From contig NC_087067.1 in assembly GCF_963678635.1 (NCBI RefSeq), forward strand, positions 13,058,844 to 13,122,843: DNA of 64,000 bases, given 5' to 3'. The first letter of the stretch is position 1. The number at the start of each line of letters is the position of its first letter. Of this stretch, positions 30,825 to 40,529 are shown in pieces. The position numbers and the translations under genes are program-made. The notes under the pieces are model-generated. The model had not been told where the DNA came from. It saw nothing but the letters and a program-made list of their open reading frames with translations, and did not search any database. The DNA comes from Symsagittifera roscoffensis (taxonomy: Eukaryota > Xenacoelomorpha > Acoela > Convolutidae).

Positions 30825-33497
30825 TTGATTGATCAGAAATTGTTTATTGAATCCATTGAATCGAAACGACACAAGAAGACACTACACGACAGCAAGAATC
30901 CACACGATAAGAAATGGGTGACACGAACGAACTTCATGGAAAAATCGTGGGACGTGATACGACGATATGGGACACAATCCATAATGAAGGTGGGATTGAA
31001 CCAACCCATCATGCGTGAGGTCCTGGAAAAAATAGTGAGCTCCATGGAGTCGGATGTTCTGACCGAGTCAGTAACAGAAGACAGTGCCGATGATCAGCAT
31101 GTTGCAAAGAAATTACCTGTCAGACGAGCCAGGAAAGGGCTGAAGCGACTAAAAGGGAAGACAGGAAGTCGAGCCATGAACCCGAGAGTGGTGAAGTCAA
31201 GAGCCAACGCAGTGGTGACCTCTTTAACGAGCGCAGTTCGTTCAGGCGAGAGCGGGCAGGGAGATAGTACAACGCTGACAGGGGGAGAAAAAGAGAATCT
31301 GATACCCCCTATGCTCTTGGCAGGTCTGACCGTAACCGCCACTAGATCGAAGAAGACGGCGCGAACCCTGGCAGACACTAAGTTAGAAATGGAAGTCATC
31401 AGTCAATGTGGATCTGGAGGACTTGAAGATTATAGGCCCTCGCGAATCAACATGGCCAAGTTGAAACTGGAAGGACAACTCGACGTGGTCGAGTACAGTC
31501 GAATAACTGTGCCGGAATCGGTCCACATGGGAGATCCGGCAGGGGGTTATGTGGAGATGTTGAAAGCGAGGAACTCCGCGAGAGGGCACCTGATGGCTTG
31601 GAGTGAAAAGCGGGCCATGCAAGAATATCTGAAAGGGCTTACGGAGAACTCTAACTTCAATCGAAGAGAGTATGGCACAGTGATGTCATCAGAAGCGAAC
31701 GAAATCGGATTGGAAAAACTGCTAGAAATTTCTTGGAGGGTGGCCCTCCAGAAATACTTCGATGAGACGATGAATGCACCTGCTACTGTGGCAGCATACC
31801 TGGCTCATCCTTGCGTGAGAACTGATCTGCAAATACGACTGGCTTGGTGCTTGATGGGCATCAAAAAGGCGGAGTATGAGGCAAGTAATGACTCGAAATC
31901 ACGAGAACAGGAACTAGAGTTAATGGAAGCTCTACGAGCATTGATTTCGAAAGACGATTCAGCGATAGCATGGGCTAAGCGTAAGGATGCCCTTTGCTTT
32001 GTCAGGTTCGTGGTGGATCGCATCCCCACTCCTGTGTTGGGAGAATGTATAAAGATCATTCGGCAAAAGGGAGTTGATTGCGAAAGGAACTTCCTTAGGG
32101 CACTCCTAGAGCTAAATCAGGACATGCCATTGACCGTGCCAAGCAAGGAGTCGAATGATATGGAAAGCTATCGCAAGTTGGAAGAGGTGAGAAGATACTC
32201 CAACAAAGAATTGAGAGTGAGCAGAGACTTGATTGAAGCGGCCAGAGGACAAAAGGAGTTTGCAACACTAGGGAAACTGAAGTCGTTCCAATACGTGTCT
32301 GGCATACCGGGGATGGCGTATAATCCCTTCGTGAACGAAGAAGCCAGGGAAGCATACTTCGACTACGAGCAAGTGACAGTGCTCAACTTCTGGGTTGAAC
32401 GGATTAAGGAAATTGGAATGTTGATGGTGGAACAACCCAAGCTTGGAATTATTTTGGAAGAACGAGTAGTCGAGCCCTCGATTCCCGAGCTAAAAGGGCA
32501 AGTGAGTTTTGATTGTGGTTCTTGGGACGGTCCCTTGAAAACCAGTCTAGTAGTGATGTGGGAACTCATGAAACCTTCCTGGTGTCCCCATCCTAACGCA
32601 GGCTTAATCTGGGACATGACCGCGGATATCATGTTAGACCGGGATGATGATGCGAGTCTACATGATCTGGCCATGATACAACACCTGCTGGCCATGAGAT
32701 TGACGAAGAAGAAGAGCAACCCGTCCACGGAGCTGTCCGAGGAAGGTACATCGAGTAATTGGTTGAAGCAAGGCACATGCTTGGCTCAACACAGTGGGAT
32801 GGAAGGACATGTTTGTAACCTGGGACACTGCCTGATTACGCTAAGCGAGCAGCATCGACAACTGGCACGATTGTACGGAAGATTGAGCATGTCAGATAAG
32901 AGTGCCATGGAGTTGGTCGCAGACTGCCATGGGGTGACGGACGTAAACCTGATCACAGCCTTGGGATTTTGCAGCATGACGAGTTCGATAGAATCGCTCG
33001 AGCGCTTGGAGCGTGCCCATGAGCTAGTGACGTCCCTCAGCGTGGAAATATTCCCTGGAGCATTACAGACAGAACAAAAGATTGGAGGCTGGCGAGAAGC
33101 CCTAGAGAATGAAATGAATCTGAAGGATAGTGAAGCCTATCACAGACCTACTGGTTCAAAATATATGGTGGGTTCAAGCTCAGCGCCGTATTGTAATAGC
33201 AAGTATCCTACGCACATGGTGGTGATGGATGCGAGGACGCAACAAGTGTTGGTTGGCCAACTTTTCTCTGTGCCAAAGTGCGTGAGGTTGGCCAGAATGT
33301 CAGAGAGGTCATATGACTTGTTGGCAAAGATCTTTCGGGCAGTCCCGAAGAGATCCGAAGGCGAGTTGCAAGACGTTGTGGGTGAAGAGTTCATGAGACT
33401 GAACGAAGGAAATGTGAGTGAGTTCGAGAAACAGAAAGCGAGTGGAGCGTTACCTACTGAATTCCCCACCATAGAAGAGAAAGACTACCTACATTGA
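30825..33497 (+). CDS. ORF3: unknown 890-aa protein of the retroelement
   Basis: Open from 30822; TTG at 30825, first ATG at 30936 (853 aa). I do not recognise a family. Residues about 90-190 are rich in Lys/Arg and could bind nucleic acid. The rest looks globular, with many Trp and Cys. A Cys/His cluster at 652-669 (C-X3-H-X5-H-X-C-X3-HC) might bind metal. There is no signal peptide or membrane segment, so it is not an obvious envelope. It ends in UGA, and ORF4 continues in the same frame two codons later. Length and coding character resemble ORF1/ORF2, so it is probably a real gene. Confidence 0.8.
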   Translation: MIDQKLFIESIESKRHKKTLHDSKNPHDKKWVTRTNFMEKSWDVIRRYGTQSIMKVGLNQPIMREVLEKIVSSMESDVLTESVTEDSADDQHVAKKLPVRRARKGLKRLKGKTGSRAMNPRVVKSRANAVVTSLTSAVRSGESGQGDSTTLTGGEKENLIPPMLLAGLTVTATRSKKTARTLADTKLEMEVISQCGSGGLEDYRPSRINMAKLKLEGQLDVVEYSRITVPESVHMGDPAGGYVEMLKARNSARGHLMAWSEKRAMQEYLKGLTENSNFNRREYGTVMSSEANEIGLEKLLEISWRVALQKYFDETMNAPATVAAYLAHPCVRTDLQIRLAWCLMGIKKAEYEASNDSKSREQELELMEALRALISKDDSAIAWAKRKDALCFVRFVVDRIPTPVLGECIKIIRQKGVDCERNFLRALLELNQDMPLTVPSKESNDMESYRKLEEVRRYSNKELRVSRDLIEAARGQKEFATLGKLKSFQYVSGIPGMAYNPFVNEEAREAYFDYEQVTVLNFWVERIKEIGMLMVEQPKLGIILEERVVEPSIPELKGQVSFDCGSWDGPLKTSLVVMWELMKPSWCPHPNAGLIWDMTADIMLDRDDDASLHDLAMIQHLLAMRLTKKKSNPSTELSEEGTSSNWLKQGTCLAQHSGMEGHVCNLGHCLITLSEQHRQLARLYGRLSMSDKSAMELVADCHGVTDVNLITALGFCSMTSSIESLERLERAHELVTSLSVEIFPGALQTEQKIGGWREALENEMNLKDSEAYHRPTGSKYMVGSSSAPYCNSKYPTHMVVMDARTQQVLVGQLFSVPKCVRLARMSERSYDLLAKIFRAVPKRSEGELQDVVGEEFMRLNEGNVSEFEKQKASGALPTEFPTIEEKDYLH
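33495..33497 (+). promoter_or_regulatory. In-frame UGA between ORF3 and ORF4
   Basis: UGA followed by ATTCTG and then the ORF4 ATG, all in frame. It is the second place in the element where one UGA is the only barrier between two long ORFs. Re-initiation at the nearby ATG is an alternative to readthrough. Confidence 0.5.
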
Positions 33498-33503
33498 ATT
33501 CTG

Positions 33504-34322
33504 ATGGAAGTGGAACCGTTGCTGGGAGCCTCAGGGTATCGGACCCGAAGGAACATAGTGAGAACCCATGGGGAGTATCCTTGCCACTGCTTGGCGCAGA
33601 CGTTGTGGTACCCTAAACGCGGGAATCTGATCCTAGTCTGGGACGTGGAGGAGTTGTACTCCACGGGGTTGCCCGATCAGAATCAACAAGTGTCAATCGT
33701 GGTGGTTAGCGCCATGCTAGCAGTGAGATGGTTGGAGGCTAACGCGGACACAAGTGAGCAGGAGACGGCCGGGCCGACTCCTGAACAGTTGAGCAACGTT
33801 AAAATGAGTCGTGAGTTGGATCTTTTCAGAACCACCTGCAAGGTTCTGAGAATACCTAAAGCCATTGAAAGAATATGGTCAAGGCAAAGATTGATGCCTT
33901 GGTTCCGTGCAGTGATGACATCTTGGATGTATGAACGCGCGAAGCGTCACATGTCAAGGAATACGGAAGCCTATCAATCTTTCCAGCTAGATATAGGACC
34001 AGGAGCCTATAAACGAGCATTCTTGACGCACAGAAACGCGGTCACCACAGCGGTGAAGCGGGTAGCTGGAACGCCTTGTGTTACTGAAGATGAGAAGAAA
34101 GAGGTCTTAAGAGCTGACCTAGAACGAAACGTGAGCCTGTGTCTTCACAACAGCTTTTGCAGGAACCGGGAGCAGAAGGTGAATGTGGACTTGCTACCTT
34201 GTTGCAAACCGAGGCTGTTGGAACAGGAGGGTTGGGGCAAGGCCCGCAACTATCTGGACATGTTAGAGAAAGTTCTGGAAGACAGTGACGCTGAACATCA
34301 GGATGGAGAAATGATGGAATGA
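33504..34322 (+). CDS. ORF4: unknown 272-aa protein of the retroelement
   Basis: Starts with ATG six bases after the ORF3 stop, same frame. No family recognised. It has several Cys (CHC near residue 28, CFCR-like and CC near 215-235), a mostly helical-looking middle and an acidic C-terminus (EDSDAEHQDGEMME). No membrane segment. It is either a separate protein or a C-terminal extension of ORF3 made by readthrough. Confidence 0.7.
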   Translation: MEVEPLLGASGYRTRRNIVRTHGEYPCHCLAQTLWYPKRGNLILVWDVEELYSTGLPDQNQQVSIVVVSAMLAVRWLEANADTSEQETAGPTPEQLSNVKMSRELDLFRTTCKVLRIPKAIERIWSRQRLMPWFRAVMTSWMYERAKRHMSRNTEAYQSFQLDIGPGAYKRAFLTHRNAVTTAVKRVAGTPCVTEDEKKEVLRADLERNVSLCLHNSFCRNREQKVNVDLLPCCKPRLLEQEGWGKARNYLDMLEKVLEDSDAEHQDGEMME

Positions 34323-35059
34323 AGATGACCGAAGGAGAGAAGAGAAGGAGAAAAAACTTGATTGTCTTTGTGTGTAAAAACTTGAACAAATCAACCAAGT
34401 TTTGATTATTGAACTTGTGAAACTTTTTGTTTTGATTTAGTTTGGTCAGACCAAACTTTGAAAATTGTTGCAATTGTTAAAATTGTTGAAATTGTTGATT
34501 TTAGTTACTACTATCTATGTATGTATATAAGGAACATAGGTGAGTATATTTACCTATTTATTCACGACTGAAGTTTTTAACCTGTGTAAGACACAAATTC
34601 ACTGTGTGGCGACATGGTAAGTTTGAGTAAATTCGCTCGAGAAGGGTGGGTAACTCAATAACTTTCCTAGCCACAGAGTTTCTTAGTTTTAATATTGAAA
34701 GGACCGCATAAATGACTGATTATACTTGGTGAGTGAAGTAAAGTTAATTTTAACGGGTGCGTGGCCGTGCCACGTCCCACTTTTTAATCACAAAGAGCGA
34801 AAAGAAGTTGTATAACAAGACGACGTAAGTAGTCAGAAAAGAAATTTTATCTAGGACACTCCTCATGGTGCAAATTTTGTGAAAATGTTGAAAGGCAGTG
34901 AGATGTAGTACGATGCCATTTGTGAACACGTAGTGAGTTGAAGTGGAGTAGATAAATTTCATTTTCTTATGCGATTTGTAAGATTGGTTACAGAAAACTG
35001 GATACCTACTTGACGATAACCCGGTGTTGTGCGATCAAAAGGGACATTGATGGAGACTT
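34323..35059 (+). other. 3' untranslated region of the retroelement
   Basis: About 740 bp with T-rich and ATTGTT-repeat sequence near 34460-34500 and no convincing ORF on either strand. It ends in the polypurine tract. Confidence 0.6.
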
Positions 35060-35070
35060 GTCCGGGGAGT
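35060..35070 (+). promoter_or_regulatory. Polypurine tract candidate, GTCCGGGGAGT
   Basis: It lies 2 bp before the 3' LTR, where plus-strand DNA synthesis is primed. The purine run is short (GGGGAG). Identical 11-mers occur at 27224, 27350, 27392 and 29856, with one variant at 27308. Confidence 0.55.
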
Positions 35071-35072
35071 AT

Positions 35073-35954
35073 GTGCCATTCTGCCAGATGACACAGCATA
35101 ACCTTCCCGCGACAGAAATAAAAGTGACTAAAGGCCTTATGAACAGAAAAGTGTTGCGACGGAGGGTCAGAATGTTCTAGAATTTTTATTTTTGAAATTT
35201 CGATCGGAAGAAGAACATTTCTGAGAAATAGAAAAAAGACGGCCATTTTGAATAAAAAAGACGAAAATCAGAACCACGATATAGAGTGTGAAGAACAGTT
35301 GTATCAGAGACGGAAAAACACGGAGCCTCTTATCGTGGCAAGAACACACGATAAGGACCTTGGCGACAGATATTTGTGGAGACGGAGGCTTCAGTGGGGG
35401 GAAGAGAAATACCACGGAACCCTCCCGGGACACGAAATATAGGAGATAAGAGTGTTATCTCAAGAAAATCACGGGAGCGGAGGCTTGGTCCCCCAGAGAC
35501 TGTTATATGTGAAGGGACTGTGAAAACTGACTATAACAGCTGCTGTAATGTCCTAGGTCGTAATTAACACCGTTATTATTTAATATTTCAGAGCATGAGT
35601 AGATAGAAAAAGGAAAGGGTCAATCCATCTCCAATGGATTTAATATAAAACTGTCACACAAAAACATATAAAAATAGGTTGTTCGAGCCGTGTTTTTAAT
35701 GACAATCACGTAGTCTGAGGATCCGAGACTCAGCTATGTGGTTGTGTTCGCATGCAAACGAAAGCTGATCAAAAGTCGTTTGACTGATGGCCTAAAAATG
35801 GTAACTTTTTACTTTGCCCTAAACAGACCAGAAAATCAACTGGCAAGGTCGAGACGGTGAAAAACGAGTAGAATTAAGGTAACTGACGCCTGCCAGTCGT
35901 TGATAGGTACTTTTTCTACGCTCCGTCGCTGTGTGATATTTGGGCGAATGTTAC
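35073..35954 (+). repeat. 3' LTR
   Basis: 882 bp, one substitution (35557) relative to the 5' LTR. Followed by ACAAT and the array spacer TGCTTGG. Confidence 0.95.
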
Positions 35955-35959
35955 ACAAT
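35955..35959 (+). other. Target-site duplication, right copy (ACAAT)
   Basis: Matches 16970-16974; the array spacer resumes immediately. The next tRNA-like unit starts 119 bp downstream. Confidence 0.8.
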
Positions 35960-36078
35960 TGCTTGGTTTAAAACTTTTCAATGTTTTGAGCAAAAAAACT
36001 CTTCTATTTGAAGCAAAGCAACTTTGCTTCAAAATTTTATTGGTTCGATTCGTCTTAGCAATTATTTAATTGTGCTCA

Positions 36079-36160
36079 GACAGGGTGACCGAGTGGTTAA
36101 GGCGTTGGACTGGTAACGTAACATTGTCGCCATGCGTGGGTTTGAATCCCATCTCTGTCG
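36079..36160 (+). pseudogene. tRNA-Ser-like unit, anticodon GGT
   Basis: 82 nt, CGTAA subtype with ATTG/CCAT variable arm. First unit downstream of the retroelement. Confidence 0.65.
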
Positions 36161-36805
36161 ATTAGTTTTTGAAAACACATGAACTGAAATCTGTTAGCAC
36201 AAAACTGATGTTTACCCAAGTTAGTAAACAACTAACCAAAAAAATTTACAGATCACAAATATTCAGTGAATGACATGACATGCACCTATTTTAAATTTTT
36301 CTAAACAGACTAGTCAAGCAGGCAAATTTTGAAAAATTTCAAGTTATTTCATGAAGAAAATCGGATGGACAATGTTATACGTTTTTCTATTGAAACCATT
36401 CAAGCAATGGAATTTTGAAAAACTTCAGATTACTTTGTTGGCCAAGTTTCTCCACAAAAAACAATCGTTTGTCAAGGGAAGCATTTCATTTTTCCTTAAG
36501 TTTTTATTCCGCTTTGTTTCCTAGTTTGAAAGCTTTAACAGGTTGCTTAGAAAAAATTGAAAATTTAGCGAACTGATTTGGTCTATAAAACGAATTGAAC
36601 TAACCCAGTTCTATGACTAGAGTGCTGACTTATTCATTAAAATTTTTAAATATAGAAATCAGGTCTTTTTTTGATCGAACAATGGCCTGATTTAAAAAGT
36701 TTCAATGCTTTGAGCAAAAAAAACTCTTCTATTTGCTTCACAATTTTATTGGTTCAATTCGTTTAAACAATGATCGCCATTGGTTCGATTCGTTTAAACA
36801 ACAAT

Positions 36806-36887
36806 GGCAGGGTGGCCGAGTGGTTAAGGCGTTGGACTGTTAATCCAATACGGTCTCCGTGCGTGGGTTCGAATCCCCTCTCTGTCG
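36806..36887 (+). tRNA. tRNA-Ser-like with anticodon GTT (Asn)
   Basis: 82 nt. Intact D-arm GAGTGGTTAAGG, anticodon stem, variable arm and B-box. Second base G instead of A gives a G-U acceptor pair; T-stem has one mismatch. Confidence 0.55.
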
Positions 36888-37534
36888 GTAAGTTTTTAAA
36901 AAATGATGAACTGAATTCGTTAAGCATAAAAACTGATATTTACCTAATTTTGTTAATAATTCACAGAAGAATTTGTCAGGTCAAAAATTTTTAGAGAAAC
37001 AATCGGCTCACAATTTTTTGAAATTCGTCTGAACAGTTAGTCAAGCAATCAAACCTTGAAAAATTTTAAGTTTGTTTATGCAGAAAATCGGATGGCCAAT
37101 GTATACATTTTTCTATTGAAATCATTCCAGCAATGGAAATTTAAAAAACTTCAGGTTTTTTTGTTGGCCAAGTTTTTCCACAAAAACTATAATTTTTCAG
37201 TGGAATCAATTCAAGTTTAAATTTTCCCTAGATTTTTGTTTTGCTTCGTTTTCTAGTTTGAAAGCTCTAACAGGTAACTTAGAAAAACTTGAAATTTCAG
37301 CGAAACGAATTGGTCTATAAAACGGTTTGAACTAGTCCAGTTTTATGACTAGAGTGTTTACTTATTCATTAAAGTTTTTAAATGTAGACTTCAAGCCTCT
37401 TTTTGATCAAACAATTGCTTGGTTTAAAACTTTTCAATGTTTTGAGCAAAAAAACTCTTCTATTTGAAGCAAAGCAACTTTGCTTCAAAATTTTATTGGT
37501 TCGATTCGTCTTAGCAATTATTTAATTGTGCTCA

Positions 37535-37616
37535 GACAGGGTGACCGAGTGGTTAAGGCGTTGGACTGGTAACGTAACATGGTCGCCATGCGTGGGTTTG
37601 AATCCCATCTCTGTCG
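37535..37616 (+). pseudogene. tRNA-Ser-like unit, anticodon GGT
   Basis: 82 nt, CGTAA subtype, but the variable arm is fully paired (ATGG-TCG-CCAT), unlike its neighbour at 36079. Confidence 0.62.
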
Positions 37617-38261
37617 ATTAGTTTTTGAAAACACATGAACTGAAATCTGTAAGCACAAAACTGATGTTTACCCAAGTTAGTTAACAACTAACCAAAAAAT
37701 TTTACAGATCACAAATATTCAGTGAATGACATGACATGCACCTATTTTAAATTTTTCTAAACAGACTAGTCAAGCAGGCAAACTTTGAAAAATTTCAAGT
37801 TATTTCATGAAGAAAATCGGATGGACAATGTTATACGTTTTTCTATTGAAACCATTCAAGCAATGGAATTTTGAAAAACTTCAGATTACTTTGTTGGCCA
37901 AGTTTCTCCACAAAAAACAATCTTTTTTCAAGGGAAGCACTTCATTTTTCCTTAGGTTTTTATTCCGCTTAGTTTCCTAGTTTGAAAGCTTTAACAGGTT
38001 GCTTAGAAAAAAATGAAAATTTAGCGAACTGATTTGGTCTATAAAACGAATTGAACTAACCCAGTTCTATGACTAGAGTGCTGACTTATTCATTAAAATT
38101 TTTAAATATAGAAATCAGGTCTTTTTCTGATCGAACAATGGCCTGATTTAAAAAGTTTCAATGCTTTGAGCAAAAAAAACTCTTCTATTTGCTTCACAAT
38201 TTTATTGGTTCAATTCGTTTAAACAATGATCGCCATTGGTTCGATTCGTTTAAACAACAAT

Positions 38262-38343
38262 GACAGGGTGGCCGAGTGGTTAAGGCGTTGGACTGTTAAT
38301 CCAATACGCTCTCCGTGCGTGGGTTCGAATCCCCTCTCTGTCG
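38262..38343 (+). tRNA. tRNA-Ser-like with anticodon GTT (Asn)
   Basis: 82 nt. Acceptor, A-box, anticodon stem and B-box intact. The variable arm has one change (ACGC/CCGT). Confidence 0.55.
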
Positions 38344-38990
38344 GTTAGTTTTTAAAAAATGATGAACTGAATTCGTTAAGCATAAAAACTGATATTTACC
38401 TAATTTTGTTAATAATTCACAGAAAAATTTGTCAGGTCAAAAATTTTTAGAGAAACAATCGGCTCACAATTTTTTGAAATTCGTCTGAACAGTTAGTCAA
38501 GCAATCAAACCTTGAAAAATTTTAAGTTTGTTTATGCAGAAAATCGGATGGCCAATGTATACATTTTTCTATTGAAACCATTCCAGCAATGGAAACTTAA
38601 AAAACTTCAGGTTTTTTTGTCGGCCAAGTTTTTCCACAAAAACAATAATTTTTCAGTGGAATCAATTCAAGTTTAAATTTTCCCTAGATTTTTGTTTTGC
38701 TTCGTTTTCTAGTTTGAAAGCTCTAACAGGTAACTTAGAAAAACTTGAAATTTCAGCGAAACGAATTGGTCTATAAAACGGTTTGAACTAGTCCAGTTTT
38801 ATGACTAGAGTGCTTACTTATTCATTAAAGTTTTTAAATGTAGACTTCAAGCCTCTTTTTGATCAAACAATTGCTTGGTTTAAAACTTTTCAATGTTTTG
38901 AGCAAAAAAACTCTTCTATTTGAAGCAAAGCAACTTTGCTTCAAAATTTTATTGGTTCGATTCGTCTTAGCAATTATTTAATAGTGCTCA

Positions 38991-39072
38991 GACAGGGTGA
39001 CCGAGTGGTTAAGGCGTTGGACTGGTAACGTAACATGGTCGCCATGCGTGGGTTTGAATCCCATCTCTGTCG
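38991..39072 (+). pseudogene. tRNA-Ser-like unit, anticodon GGT
   Basis: 82 nt, same as 37535-37616 with the fully paired ATGG/CCAT variable arm. Confidence 0.62.
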
Positions 39073-39718
39073 ATTAGTTTTTGAAAACACATGAACTGAA
39101 ATCTGTAAGCACAAAACTGATGTTTACCCAAGTTAGTTAACAACTAACCAAAAAATTTTACAGATCACAAATATTCAGTGAATGACATGACATGCACCTA
39201 TTTTAAATTTTTCTAAACAGACTAGTCAAGCAGACAAACTTTGAAAAATTTCAAGTTATTTCATGAAGAAAATCGGATGGACAATGTTATACGTTTTTCT
39301 ATTGAAACCATTCAAGCAATGGAATTTTGAAAAACTTCAGATTACTTTGTTGGCCAAGTTTCTCCACAAAAAACAATCGTTTGTCAAGGGACGCACTTCA
39401 TTTTTCCTTAGGTTTTTATTCCGCTTCGTTTCCTAGTTTGAAAGCTTTAGCAGGTTGCTTAGAAAAAATTGAAAATTTAGCGAACTGATTTGGTCTATAA
39501 AACGAATTGAACTAACCCAGTTCTATGACTAGAGTGCTGACTTATTCATTAAAATTTTTAAATATAGAAATCAGGTCTTTTTTTGATCAAACAATGGCCT
39601 GATTTAAAAAGTTCCAATGCTTTGAGCAAAAAAAAACTCTTCTATTTGCTTCACAATTTTATTGGATCAATTCGTTTAAACAATGATCGCGATTGGTTCG
39701 ATTCGTTTAAACAACAAT

Positions 39719-39800
39719 GACAGGGTGGCCGAGTGGTTAAGGCGTTGGACTGTTAATCCATTACGTTCTCCGTGCGTGGGTTCGAATCCCCTCTCTGTCG
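39719..39800 (+). tRNA. tRNA-Ser-like with anticodon GTT (Asn)
   Basis: 82 nt. Anticodon-stem 3' side TCCAT gives one terminal mismatch; variable arm ACGT/CCGT. A- and B-boxes intact. Confidence 0.52.
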
Positions 39801-40447
39801 GTTAGTTTTTAAAAATTGATGAACTGAATTCGTTAAGCATAAAAACTGATATTTACCTAATTTTGTTAATAATTCACAGAAAAATTTGTCAGGTCAAAAA
39901 TTTTTAGAGAAACAATTGGCTCACAATTTTTTGAAATTCGTCTGAACAGTTAGTCAAGCAATCAAACCTTGAAAAATTTTAAGTTTGTTTATGCAGAAAA
40001 TCGGATGGCCAATGTATACATTTTTCTATTGAAACCATTCCAGCAATGGAAATTTAAAAAACTTCAGGTTTTTTTGTCGGCCAAGTTTTTCCACAAAAAC
40101 AATAATTTTTCAGTGGAATCAATTCAAGTTTAAATTTTCCCTAGATTTTTGTTTTGCTTCGTTTTCTAGTTTGAAAGCTCTAACAGGTAACTTAGAAAAA
40201 CTTGAAATTTCAGCGAAACGAATTGGTCTATAAAACGGTTTGAACTAGTCCAGTTTTATGACTAGAGTGTTTACTTATTCATTAAAGTTTTTAAATGTAG
40301 ACTTCAAGCCTCTTTTTGATCAAACAATTGCTTGGTTTAAAACTTTTCAATGTTTTGAGCAAAAAAACTCTTCTATTTGAAGCAAAGCAACTTTGCTTCA
40401 AAATTTTATTGGTTCGATTCGTCTTAGCAATTATTTAATTGTGCTCA

Positions 40448-40529
40448 GACAGGGTGACCGAGTGGTTAAGGCGTTGGACTGGTAACGTAACATTGTCGCC
40501 ATGCGTGGGTTTGAATCCCATCTCTGTCG
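40448..40529 (+). pseudogene. tRNA-Ser-like unit, anticodon GGT
   Basis: 82 nt, CGTAA subtype with ATTG/CCAT variable arm. Confidence 0.65.

Larger units (their letters stand above)
16975..35954 (+). mobile_element. Giant Ty3/gypsy-type LTR retrotransposon, 18,980 bp
   Basis: Two 882-bp LTRs flank 17.2 kb that is unlike the surrounding array in base composition. Inside is a gag-protease-RT-RNase H-integrase order, as in Metaviridae, plus a macro domain and two large unknown ORFs. All four ORFs lie in the same reading frame; ORF1/ORF2 and ORF3/ORF4 are separated only by single UGA codons. The unit spacing across the insertion (tRNA starts 16365 and 36079) minus element and one target duplication is 729 bp, the normal array period, so the insertion was clean. 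The element is about two to four times the usual 5-9 kb for this group. Confidence 0.95.

Noticed and set aside
30825-33497. ORF3 as a retroviral-type envelope
   Set aside because: No N-terminal signal peptide, furin-like site, fusion peptide or C-terminal membrane anchor is visible.
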